Positions 35,601 to 43,108 of a DNA stretch of 64,000 nt are shown in pieces. The DNA is taken from contig JAAWDP010000007.1 in the NCBI GenBank assembly GCA_022793815.1, positions 94,181 to 158,180 of the forward strand. The letters are read 5' to 3'. The notes under the pieces were generated by a model that was given only the letters and a program-made list of their open reading frames with translations, did not search any database and had not been told where the DNA came from. Source of the stretch: Clostridia bacterium. GTDB lineage: Bacteria; Bacillota; Clostridia; Christensenellales; Pumilibacteraceae. A program made the translations under genes and the position numbers. Positions within the stretch are counted from its first letter, which is position 1, and every line of letters starts with the position of its first letter.

Positions 35601-36220
35601 TGCTTGTCGCGCTCAACGTCGTCGTGTTCGGCATAATAATTTTCGAAACGGTGTGGATACTGCTGAAAGGCAGAAAGCGGTATAAGCTCGCGCTCGAAGC
35701 GGCGGAAAGCGGAACTACGCTCGAAGCGCTCGAAAAAGCGGAACGCGACCGCAAACGCGCCGCGCGGAACGACTCGGTCGTCGTGTCTGACGCCGAACTC
35801 GCGCCGCCTCCGCTCGCAACCGTATACGAAGACTTTTCGGAAAACGACAAAGCGGAAAAAGAAACCGCTTATGCAATCGAACCGACTGCGGCGGCGGAAC
35901 AAAACACGCCCGCAGCCATTACGCCGAAAAACGAGGAAATGCCGAACGTCGCCAAAGAGAGCGATGAGGAAAAGGAAAGTTTGATTTCTCAAAACGCCGC
36001 GCTTAAAGCGGAGATTGCTCAGTTGCGTCAACAAATCGATGCGTATGCGATGCTTGCGAGCGAGCTCAAACAGGAACGCGAAAAAAGACTGGACGCGGCT
36101 CGAAAACGCAGAGAGGCAGCTAAGGAAAAGCCGAAAACGGAACGTGCGCCCTCCGCCAAACAGCAAATAGACGAATTGAAAAAAGAAATCGAAGAAATCA
36201 AAAACATGCTGAATAAATAA
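32678..36220 (+). CDS. Membrane-tethered GH3 glycosidase with cytoplasmic coiled-coil tail
   Basis: An 1180-aa protein with the same reversed GH3 order as the enzyme at 20598: sandwich domain first (EEGIVMLKNEGGKDGKGVLPL), fibronectin III-like part (YPFGFGLSYTNFTWTV), TIM barrel last. The nucleophile is Asp885 in WGFRGTVITDWS. Membrane segments lie at about residues 10-32 and 971-996. Unlike the first copy, about 180 residues follow the second segment, acidic and Ala-rich, then a heptad-like coiled coil (about 1100-1178). The tail should be cytoplasmic and could dimerise or contact a partner. Substrate unknown. Confidence 0.9.
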   Translation: MKKTGIKLKAWNFVVFAVMAIFIAAMIVADCLCKVNAQAITNLLCGRGIRFDGEDVEQAMAESDALVRNICEEGIVMLKNEGGKDGKGVLPLAEDNRKINLFGWSSTDNGFLLTGFGSGAATIHAAKKVSLSAGLKEQGFTVNTELLDKYEQYKSGREDKMESDDPFALIEPARDFYDDDILRGAREFSDTALITFTRNGGESIEMPTWQRKYKLPTDTSRTYLQLSTEEEALIDVVAENFDKVIVIINTANPMELGFLDDDRIDAALNVGFLGQSGTNAIGKILKGEVSPSGRTVDTYAYDWRSAPSYANKLKNGGDASYTENIYIGYKWYETAFADKLVHEAYGKTFDYSTEEGYNGIVKYPFGFGLSYTNFTWTVNSAKVIADDEEVNLENSQINVKNARIEVDVSVTNTGDRAGRETVQLYASAPYTNGIEKPALSLMDFEKTIVLYPAGEVDADHPGTQNLLLSFDLYDLASYDCYDANGNGVRAYELDAGTYNISLRNNAHEVNSCDDSIIEFSLPDALNYKRDPKTKRIVKNRFTGEDDGNGNYTAGAAYAGVPIDGSTVGAPINYVTRKNFAGTFPVESTSQRTSKDVIKTASRYIFDGYEGVAKPDYGIAGDLRIWTREDGSDATADDLKGTSGVALKLNEQLVTALGSNYNAAEWDGLLNQITLSELFTLVESSGYCNDEMTSIGKAYHRDPDGPSGFLADYGALVDTSKWSGFPSETIIGASFSKALAFQFGRAVGNEGATTGISGWYAPAVNLHRTPYNGRYFEYYSEDSALSGYMGAYVIKGAASANLYCYLKHFALSEMGINPKDVNVWITEQALRETYLRPFEIAVKDGGANAIMSAFNNIGATWAGGNKALLTDILRTEWGFRGTVITDWSTGDALMPPDQGIRAGNDIWLNPNDDATKPLDRSDPVNVYLARNSAHNMLYTICNTYVRYKDYDPADGEFAASVGIRNMDKVFPWWIPVLVALNVVVFGIIIFETVWILLKGRKRYKLALEAAESGTTLEALEKAERDRKRAARNDSVVVSDAELAPPPLATVYEDFSENDKAEKETAYAIEPTAAAEQNTPAAITPKNEEMPNVAKESDEEKESLISQNAALKAEIAQLRQQIDAYAMLASELKQEREKRLDAARKRREAAKEKPKTERAPSAKQQIDELKKEIEEIKNMLNK

Positions 36221-36253
36221 TGTTTCGTCCGCGATACGGCGAAACGATTGCGC

Positions 36254-36283
36254 AAAAGCCGCTTCATTACGAAGCGGCTTTTT
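36254..36283 (+). terminator. Terminator after the second GH3 gene
   Basis: AAAAGCCGCTTC and GAAGCGGCTTTTT form a 12-bp stem with a short ATTAC loop and T-run. Confidence 0.92.
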
Positions 36284-36363
36284 AAGTTATGAAAAGCGCT
36301 TTTCGGCAATTGTTTAATATTCGTATAAAATCATAAACTTGAAAAAGTCACGAGGCTAAACGC

Positions 36364-36391
36364 TTGACGCGGGGGGGGGATGGTTTATAAT
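36364..36391 (+). promoter_or_regulatory. Promoter P1 with G9 tract in the spacer
   Basis: TTGACG (36364-36369) and TATAAT (36386-36391) are 16 bases apart, and nine consecutive G occupy 36371-36379. Gain of one G would give a 17-base spacer. Confidence 0.75.
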
Positions 36392-36428
36392 AACTTTTGT
36401 CGAATATTGCGCAAACGACGTAGGATAG

Positions 36429-36457
36429 TTGATTTTGCATATACTATTTGATATAAT
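36429..36457 (+). promoter_or_regulatory. Promoter P2 of the VTT-acyltransferase gene
   Basis: TTGATT, 17 bases, TATAAT, 40 bases upstream of the start codon. It stands in tandem with P1 and has no homopolymer. Confidence 0.7.
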
Positions 36458-36496
36458 TAAATTACAGTTTACAAAGAGTGGAAATCGGAGGCACGG

Positions 36497-38452
36497 ATGT
36501 CGGAAAATCAGGAAAAGAAAACGGGAGTATGGCATCATGCGCTTATACTCGGCGCGATAGCCGTCGCGCTGCTTGTGCTCGGACTGATTTTCCGCGACGA
36601 TATCGCGCGGTTTACCGTGCGGCTTTTCAGCGGTGAAATTACGAAAGAAAGCGCGAAAGAGTTTATGCAGTCGTTTGGGTGGCGCGGCATGGTAATAATT
36701 CCCGTGTTCAGCATGCTGCAAGTCGTGCTTACTTTTCTGCCCGCCGAACCCGTGCAAGTGGTTGCGGGAATGAGTTACGGGCTTTGGGTCGGAATCGGGC
36801 TGTGCATGGCGGGTGTTTTTGTCGGCAACAACATAATGTTTTTGCTTTCGCGCACGTTGGGCGTCAAACTCACGCGCTATTTCAGAAAAAATATAGATAT
36901 AGATTTGACGGGCGGCGCGGCGTCTTGGAGAATATCGCTGGCGGTGCTTATACTTTATTTTCTGCCGGCAATTCCCTACGGACTGATTTGCTTTATGACG
37001 GCGTCCACGGGAATGAAATACCCTCGGTATATAATACTTACTACGCTCGGGTCGTTGCCGAGCGTGCTTATAGGCGCGGCGCTCGGGGTCATAGCGATAG
37101 AAACGGGATTTTTGGTTGCGCTCATTACGCTGGCGGTGCTTATCGTCGTTATAATAGTTATGTTCTGTCTGCGCAAAAAGATTTTTGCGGCAATCAACCG
37201 AGCGATTGCGAAGGGAAACGAACCGCACACTACGGCGCACAAAGTGAACAAGCCCAATGCGTTTATCTATAAATCCGCGCAGGTGCTTGTCGGAACTTAT
37301 CTTCGCAGTAAAGTGAAAATTAAAATAAGCAATCCTTTTAAACGTCTGCCGCGTCCCGCAGTGGTGCTTGTGACGCATCCGTCGTTTATGGATTGGGCGT
37401 ATGCCGCGCTTGCCTTGAAAAAGGACCTCGGAAACTTTATTATCGCGCGCTATTATTATTTTCATAAAAAGCTTGCTTGGCTTGTAAAAAAGGTCGGGAC
37501 ATTGCCGAAAAGCATGTTTACGACAGACATCGAATCTGCGCGAAATGCATTCCGCGTCATAAAAAACGGTGGGCTGCTTTGCCTTATGCCCGAAGCGCGG
37601 TTGAGTACGGCGGGGAAAACCGAGCAAATAAATCACATGAGCGCAAAAATGTTGCAGACACTTGGCGCGCCCGTATATACTGTTCACATAGACGGCGCAT
37701 ATCTGGCAAAACCGAAATGGGGCAGAGGTTTCAGAAAAGGCGCGGTTGTCGAAGCACGCGTCGGCAAACTGTTCGACTCCGAGCTGTTAATGCAAATGAA
37801 CGAAGCCGAAGTTGTCGGCGAAATAGAAAAAGCCATGGATTATAATGATTTCCGCTGGCTTTCTAAGCACCCCGAAATCAAGTACAAAAGCAAGCGCATT
37901 GCGGAAGGAATGGAAAATATTTTGTCGCGCTGCCCCGATTGCGGCGAAGAATTTTCGCTCAAATCCTGCGGAAATTCGCTGTACTGCGAAAAATGCGGTT
38001 TCAAGGCGGCGGTAGACGAAAGATACGCTTTTCGGCGCGAGGGCGGAAGCGGCGGAGAGTTACCGGAAAATTTACAGCAGTGGTACGAACGCGACGAAGC
38101 GCAACTTCGCGAAGAAATCATTGCGGACGCTGAATACGTACTGAAAGATAAAGTGCGTCTGAAATTTCCCGACCCGACGGGCAAGAGTTTTTTTGTCGAA
38201 GTCGGCGAAGGCGAATGTACGCTGTCGCGCGAAGGGTTTTCGTTCGACGGTACGGTGAACGGCGAGCCCCATACGCTGAAAGTAAAGCAGAACGAAATGT
38301 ACAGACTGCTCTTCGGCGCAGGTGAAAATTTCGAAATATATTACGGGAAGGATTATTACTATTTCATACCGTCCGATGTGCGGTCGTGCGTCAAATGGTA
38401 TACGGCAAGCGGTATTTTAAACGATTTGACCGTCGGGAATGGGAACGGTTAA
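36497..38452 (+). CDS. VTT/DedA-like membrane protein fused to PlsC-type acyltransferase and zinc ribbon
   Basis: A 651-aa three-part protein. Residues about 15-240 are a TVP38/TMEM64 (VTT, DedA-superfamily) membrane domain with GWRGMVIIPVFSMLQVVLTFLPAEPVQ and GVFVGNNIMFLLSR. Residues about 265-460 are an LPLAT acyltransferase with the HX4D motif (His294, Asp299) and a PEAR block at Glu366 in place of the usual PEG. A zinc ribbon follows (Cys479, 482, 497, 500) and then a beta-rich end. VTT proteins move phospholipids across membranes and LPLATs acylate lyso-lipids, so the fusion may couple lipid flipping and remodelling. Tandem promoters precede it. Confidence 0.85.
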   Translation: MSENQEKKTGVWHHALILGAIAVALLVLGLIFRDDIARFTVRLFSGEITKESAKEFMQSFGWRGMVIIPVFSMLQVVLTFLPAEPVQVVAGMSYGLWVGIGLCMAGVFVGNNIMFLLSRTLGVKLTRYFRKNIDIDLTGGAASWRISLAVLILYFLPAIPYGLICFMTASTGMKYPRYIILTTLGSLPSVLIGAALGVIAIETGFLVALITLAVLIVVIIVMFCLRKKIFAAINRAIAKGNEPHTTAHKVNKPNAFIYKSAQVLVGTYLRSKVKIKISNPFKRLPRPAVVLVTHPSFMDWAYAALALKKDLGNFIIARYYYFHKKLAWLVKKVGTLPKSMFTTDIESARNAFRVIKNGGLLCLMPEARLSTAGKTEQINHMSAKMLQTLGAPVYTVHIDGAYLAKPKWGRGFRKGAVVEARVGKLFDSELLMQMNEAEVVGEIEKAMDYNDFRWLSKHPEIKYKSKRIAEGMENILSRCPDCGEEFSLKSCGNSLYCEKCGFKAAVDERYAFRREGGSGGELPENLQQWYERDEAQLREEIIADAEYVLKDKVRLKFPDPTGKSFFVEVGEGECTLSREGFSFDGTVNGEPHTLKVKQNEMYRLLFGAGENFEIYYGKDYYYFIPSDVRSCVKWYTASGILNDLTVGNGNG

Positions 38453-38484
38453 AAGTCTGAATTTATGTTACGGAGAAAGGAAGA

Positions 38485-39969
38485 ATGGAAGAGGTTATAG
38501 AGGAAAAGAAATCGACTCGGTTAGTCGGCGGCGGCACCGAGCCCGGAAAGAAAAAAGAAAAGAGCGTCATGAACGTGTCCGCAAAATCTTTTATTGCGGT
38601 CATGGCTATTCTTCTCGGCATGATAATCGTTGCGGGTGTGTTGACCTATATAATCCCGCAAGGAAGATTTCTTCGCGACGAAAGCGGAAAAATAATCGCC
38701 GATTCGTTTGAGCAAGGTCCGATAAAGGGACTGCCCGTGTGGCGTTTTTTCACTGCGCCCGCAGAAGTGTTCTGGTCGGAAGATGCAATCAATGTAATCA
38801 TGGTCAGCCTGTTCCTGCTTATACTGAGCGGCACATTCAACATAATGAGCAAAACCGGCGGTATAAAAGCCGTGGTCGGCGTGCTTGCCGGGAAGTTCTC
38901 GAAAAAGAAAATTTTGCTTGTGTTTATAGTGTGCTTGCTTTTTATGGTATGCGGCTCGTTTTTCGGAATGTTCGAAGAACTCGTGGCGTTGACGCCTGTT
39001 ATTATCGTATTGTCGCTGTCGCTCGGCTACGATACTTTGACTGGTATGTCTATGTGCATGCTGGGTTCCTGTTTCGGTTTTTGCGCCGCGGTGATAAATC
39101 CGTTTTCCGTCGGTGTTGCATCGGGATTGTTCGAAATATCTATTTTGAGCGGAGTATGGCTTAGAGTGATTCTTTTCGCGGTTGTATTTGCCGTACTTGC
39201 GCTGTTTATATTTCTGCACACGCGCCGAATAGGCGCAAATCCGAAAAAGTCGCTTACGTTTGCGCTCGACGAAACCAAACGCGCGAATCTTCCCGATGAA
39301 AATCCGAAAATCGAGCAGAACAAGAAAGCGGTGCGCACGTACGCGGTGTTTTTTCTCTCGCTGCTGCTTTTGATACTGTCTACTGCTTTGATACCCGTGC
39401 TGTCGGGGCTGAGCGTTCCGATACTTGCCGTCGGGTTTTTGGTCGGCGGAATGGTTTGCGGACTGATTCTCACGAAAAGTCCGAAAGACACTTTTTTGTG
39501 GTTTGGCAAAGGCGCGCTGGGAATGCTTCCCGCGGTAGTCATGATAGCGTTTGCTTCGTCGGTAAAACTGATTATGACAAACGGAGGTATACTCGACACG
39601 GTCATTCATACGGCAATCGGTTTTCTGTCGGGGCACAGTCCTTACGTCGCCGTACTACTTATATTCGCATTGGTTTTGTTTTTGCAAATATTCATCGGTT
39701 CGGCTTCCGCAAAAGCCATGCTCATAATACCGATATTGGCGCCTATTTGCGCAAGCGTGGGCATTTCGTACAACATAGCGATACTTGCGTTTATACTTGC
39801 CGACGGATTTACCAACGTGCTTTTTCCGACGAACGCAGTGCTTTTGGTCGGACTCAGCATGGCGCAAGTGAGTTACGGAAAATGGTTCAGATTCACCGCA
39901 CTGCTGCAGCTGGCTATGCTTGTTTTGAGCGTAGGGGCTTTGATGTTCGGGGTCGCGATTCATTATTAA
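38485..39969 (+). CDS. YfcC/DcuC-family carrier
   Basis: A 494-aa transporter of the YfcC / C4-dicarboxylate-type carrier family with about twelve membrane segments. MVCGSFFGMFEELVALTPVII, GFCAAVINPFSVGVASGLFE and the C-terminal FLQIFIGSASAKAMLIIPILAP and ILADGFTNVLFPTNAVLLVGL are family hallmarks. Likely substrates are peptides, amino acids or organic acids; the sequence does not decide. It follows the acyltransferase fusion by 32 bases and is probably co-transcribed. Confidence 0.9.
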   Translation: MEEVIEEKKSTRLVGGGTEPGKKKEKSVMNVSAKSFIAVMAILLGMIIVAGVLTYIIPQGRFLRDESGKIIADSFEQGPIKGLPVWRFFTAPAEVFWSEDAINVIMVSLFLLILSGTFNIMSKTGGIKAVVGVLAGKFSKKKILLVFIVCLLFMVCGSFFGMFEELVALTPVIIVLSLSLGYDTLTGMSMCMLGSCFGFCAAVINPFSVGVASGLFEISILSGVWLRVILFAVVFAVLALFIFLHTRRIGANPKKSLTFALDETKRANLPDENPKIEQNKKAVRTYAVFFLSLLLLILSTALIPVLSGLSVPILAVGFLVGGMVCGLILTKSPKDTFLWFGKGALGMLPAVVMIAFASSVKLIMTNGGILDTVIHTAIGFLSGHSPYVAVLLIFALVLFLQIFIGSASAKAMLIIPILAPICASVGISYNIAILAFILADGFTNVLFPTNAVLLVGLSMAQVSYGKWFRFTALLQLAMLVLSVGALMFGVAIHY

Positions 39970-40010
39970 ACCGCCGCCGTAAAGGGAAAAACGTATAAAA
40001 TTTATATCTA

Positions 40011-40044
40011 AGAGGACATTTTTTTGAAGTTGTCCTCTTTTTAT
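40011..40044 (+). terminator. Terminator after the YfcC-type carrier
   Basis: AGAGGACA and TGTCCTCT arms with a T-rich loop and TTTTATAT tail. Confidence 0.88.
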
Positions 40045-40046
40045 AT

Positions 40047-40076
40047 TTGACACGCTTCCTTTCGATTTGCTACAAT
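40047..40076 (+). promoter_or_regulatory. Promoter of the NlpC/P60 lipoprotein
   Basis: TTGACA, 18 bases, TACAAT, about 30 bases upstream of the start codon. Confidence 0.75.
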
Positions 40077-40106
40077 GCGAGTGTAAATCACCTAAGGAGC
40101 GTTTGT

Positions 40107-40982
40107 ATGAAAAACAAAATTTCGAAAAATTTCAAACACATTTTAACGGTTTTGTCCCTTGTGCTGTGCGTGGCATTTTCGGTATTGCTTTACGGGTGCG
40201 GCAAATCGGATATTCCCGCAAGCGGCGGAGAAACGATTTTGCCGGAAGAACCGACTGTACCGAGCGAGCCGAGCGGTCCGTCCGTAACGCCGCCCGAGGA
40301 AGACAAACCGACGGTATCCGTGCCTGTTCAGCCCATTGTGCCGCAGGTCAAGAAAGATACGCTGCTGCGCTGCAATGCAAGTTCGATAAACATAAGAGCA
40401 GGGGGCTCGACATCGTATAAGGTTATAGGCAGTATCAATAAAGGAGATTTGCTCGCGTATACCGAAGTCGAAGACGGCTGGTATAAAGTGCTTTACAAAA
40501 ACGGATACGGCTATGTTTCCTCGTCGTATGTGACGAAAGTCGAGTTCGACAAATCGGACGCAAGCGTCGAGAAAGTGGTGTCGGAAGGCAAAAAACTTAT
40601 GGGTACGCCTTACGTATTCGGAGCGCAGAGGTATCATTGGGGCAACGGCAAACTGAATACCAACTTCACGGTAAACGAGTTTGACTGTTCGTCGCTTATG
40701 CAATACATATTCAAACTCGGAGCAAACGTCAATCTCGATATGACCAGCCGCTCGCAAAGCATACAGGGTACGGCGGTATCGAAAGCCAATCTCAAACGCG
40801 GCGACCTGATGTTCTTTACCAACGACAGCCGCGTAAACAACACTGGCGTGGAACGTATAGGACACGTCGGCATGTACCTCGGCGACAACTATATTTTACA
40901 TACCGCATCCGATTACGCCGTAATCGAACAAATCAGTGCAAAACGGTGGTCGTACTTTATTAACGCACGCCGCTTCTTATAA
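40107..40982 (+). CDS. SH3b-NlpC/P60 lipoprotein, cell-wall peptidase
   Basis: A 291-aa predicted lipoprotein: signal peptide with Cys31 in LLYGC, a Pro/Ser-rich linker, an SH3b domain (SSINIRAGGSTSYKVIGSI to GYGYVSSSYV, about residues 92-150) and an NlpC/P60 domain (about 160-290). The catalytic Cys is in EFDCSSL and the His in GHVGMYLGD. It should cut peptidoglycan stem peptides. The ATG used follows AAGGAG; an ATG 20 codons earlier has none. Confidence 0.93.
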   Translation: MKNKISKNFKHILTVLSLVLCVAFSVLLYGCGKSDIPASGGETILPEEPTVPSEPSGPSVTPPEEDKPTVSVPVQPIVPQVKKDTLLRCNASSINIRAGGSTSYKVIGSINKGDLLAYTEVEDGWYKVLYKNGYGYVSSSYVTKVEFDKSDASVEKVVSEGKKLMGTPYVFGAQRYHWGNGKLNTNFTVNEFDCSSLMQYIFKLGANVNLDMTSRSQSIQGTAVSKANLKRGDLMFFTNDSRVNNTGVERIGHVGMYLGDNYILHTASDYAVIEQISAKRWSYFINARRFL

Positions 40983-40994
40983 AATCGGCAGCGG

Positions 40995-41023
40995 TTGACA
41001 GAGGAAAGCGAATATGATACAAT
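40995..41023 (+). promoter_or_regulatory. Promoter giving a leaderless message
   Basis: TTGACA (40995-41000), 17 bases, TACAAT (41018-41023), then 6 bases to the ATG at 41030. No ribosome site fits in between. Confidence 0.8.
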
Positions 41024-41029
41024 AACGGC

Positions 41030-41611
41030 ATGAAATTCACGCTTTGGCAGAAAATCAGCCTGACCTGGAATATCGCATCGCTTGCGTTCTACTGTTTTTA
41101 CTGCGGTTATTTTATCCATAATAATCTCGGAAGCAAAGTTGTCAACTATATATTGCTCGCCTCCACAATCGTCTACTTTTTGATATTCGTGATAACGTGG
41201 ATTATAAAAGGGAGAAAGGGCAAGCGGTTTACCGGCGCGACAAAACGGGTATACAAGGTTACGCGAAAACTCACGCTTTTGATGAATACCGTTGTTACCG
41301 GCGGCGCGATTATAAACATGAGCGTGTTCGGCGGCAGAATGATTATAGCGGTCTGTGCGCTCATTCTGATAGTCAATCTCGGTTTGAACATACTTTGGCT
41401 GATATTCTTGTGGCAGATGGAACGGCGGCACGGCGAAACAATCCGCTCAATCAAAACGGAAGCCAAACAGTTTGCTGGCGGACTGAAATCTTTGTTCAAA
41501 AAAGGATTTGCCGACGGAAGAGAATCGTCTCAATCCGACGAACCCGATGCCGAGCCGACGCAGAGTGCAGAGAGCGGCGATATGCCGACGGACGATACGA
41601 TACAGGAATAA
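41030..41611 (+). CDS. Small membrane protein with acidic cytoplasmic tail
   Basis: A 193-aa protein with four hydrophobic segments (about residues 10-30, 40-60, 83-103 and 105-127) and a C-terminal tail rich in Ser, Asp, Glu and Pro. No family is recognised. Its message is predicted to be leaderless. It lies between a cell-wall peptidase gene and an EgsA-like gene but is transcribed on its own. Confidence 0.75.
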   Translation: MKFTLWQKISLTWNIASLAFYCFYCGYFIHNNLGSKVVNYILLASTIVYFLIFVITWIIKGRKGKRFTGATKRVYKVTRKLTLLMNTVVTGGAIINMSVFGGRMIIAVCALILIVNLGLNILWLIFLWQMERRHGETIRSIKTEAKQFAGGLKSLFKKGFADGRESSQSDEPDAEPTQSAESGDMPTDDTIQE

Positions 41612-41755
41612 AAAAATAAAACGGAAGCGTTTCTCTTGATTGAAGCGCTTCTTCTTTTTTATACGGAATATGACCTTTTTCGTCGCCAAGCAACATATAA
41701 TTTATGGTAGAATAAAATTGTACAACCCCTCGCAGGGAAGAAGGAGAAAAAATCA

Positions 41756-43060
41756 ATGTCGTTGAAGTCGCTTATAGGAAAGAGCATAAACGAGTTTGGA
41801 GAAATGGATTTTCGGTGTTTATGCGGTCGCCGTCATAAATCCGAGACCCAGTTTTTTATAAGCGAAGGCGCGGAGGAAAAAGCCGCGGACGCCGTTCAAA
41901 CGGTTGTCCCTGCGGGCTGCGGACTGATTTTGTTGAAGCAGGACGGATTCGATGTTGCCGACCTGAGCAGGAATCTGCGGCGCGCGGGTTATAAGGTGTA
42001 CGAACGAACCGTAGCAGTCGGCGACGGCTGCGGGGAACTGCGTCGGCTGAAACCGCAGGACGACGTGCGCATGGTGCTCGGGGTAGGCGGCGGATTTGTC
42101 GCGGACTGTGCGAAATACGCTGCGGCGCAGAATGCTTTGCCGAGCGGAATGATTGTGCGCGTCCATTCCTCGCCGTCGTTTCTGGTGCCCAGCGCCGCGC
42201 TTACCGAGGAGTCCGTGCCCAGACTGTTTAAGACCGACAGCCCCAAAATGCTTTTATGCGATACGGCGCTTTTAAATAACGGTTCGGATATAAACGCCGC
42301 GGCGTTCGGTTCGGTTGTTTCGCGGTTGGTGGCGCTGTTCGATTGGAAATTTGCGTCTGTCGTGAGAAACGAGGTTTTCTGTCCGGAAATATACGAGGCA
42401 GCTCTCGGAGAGATAGATTTCGTATTGTCGCGCTTGCGCGGTATTTCGCGCTACGACAGAGCGGTGGGGAAGATACTTTTGGAAAGCGGGCTCAAACTGT
42501 CCGCGCTGTGCGCAATGAGCGGTTCGTCGCGGCTGTTCAGCGGCGGAGATACGGCATGCGCTTTGGCATTGAAAATGCTGCAAACGCATGAAAGCCGTCC
42601 GTCGAGGTTGCAGGGCGAAAACGAATTTTTGTTTTCCCTGCTTCTGACCGAAATATATCCGAAAATGTTTGCGGCTAGAAAGGAAAAAGGTTTTTTGCCG
42701 CCGCCCGATAATAACATGCGTTTGGAAAGACTCAAAGAGTATTTCGGGATGAGCGAACATGCCGCTGCCGGAAACATTACCGAGTATCCGTCCGACGAGA
42801 AAATGAAACTTTACGATTACCGTATAGGCGAATACGAGCAGGAACTGAGCGGCGAACTTATGCGGCTTAAAACAAGACTGACGGATGCATACAGGATTTT
42901 CCGCCGCTTGCACGGCGACGACGGATATTTTATCAAAAGTTATATGGATGTTTCGGAAGCGCGTTTGTGTCTTGCTCTTGCGCCCGAAATGAGAAACAAA
43001 TACACTGCGCTCACGCATTTGAAAAACATGGGCGTTACTGACGCTTATTTGCTTGACTGA
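41756..43060 (+). CDS. EgsA/AraM-like (iron-ADH fold) protein lacking metal ligands
   Basis: A 434-aa protein with the fold pattern of glycerol-1-phosphate and iron-type dehydrogenases: nucleotide loop VLGVGGGFVADCAKYAA at about residue 105 and FGSVVSRLVALFDWKFA at about 185. By eye all three metal-binding positions are changed: the GD motif is GS (Ser186), the SGG-E-H-region is SGGDTACALALKM with no His (near 265), and HGE is QGE (Gln286). Normal NAD-linked dehydrogenase activity is therefore doubtful. A NagD-type phosphatase gene follows by 48 bases, as AraL accompanies AraM in Bacillus subtilis. Confidence 0.75.
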   Translation: MSLKSLIGKSINEFGEMDFRCLCGRRHKSETQFFISEGAEEKAADAVQTVVPAGCGLILLKQDGFDVADLSRNLRRAGYKVYERTVAVGDGCGELRRLKPQDDVRMVLGVGGGFVADCAKYAAAQNALPSGMIVRVHSSPSFLVPSAALTEESVPRLFKTDSPKMLLCDTALLNNGSDINAAAFGSVVSRLVALFDWKFASVVRNEVFCPEIYEAALGEIDFVLSRLRGISRYDRAVGKILLESGLKLSALCAMSGSSRLFSGGDTACALALKMLQTHESRPSRLQGENEFLFSLLLTEIYPKMFAARKEKGFLPPPDNNMRLERLKEYFGMSEHAAAGNITEYPSDEKMKLYDYRIGEYEQELSGELMRLKTRLTDAYRIFRRLHGDDGYFIKSYMDVSEARLCLALAPEMRNKYTALTHLKNMGVTDAYLLD

Positions 43061-43108
43061 CAGGAAAAAGTCGTATAATATTAAGATACGTTTGAAGGAG
43101 AAAAACGA

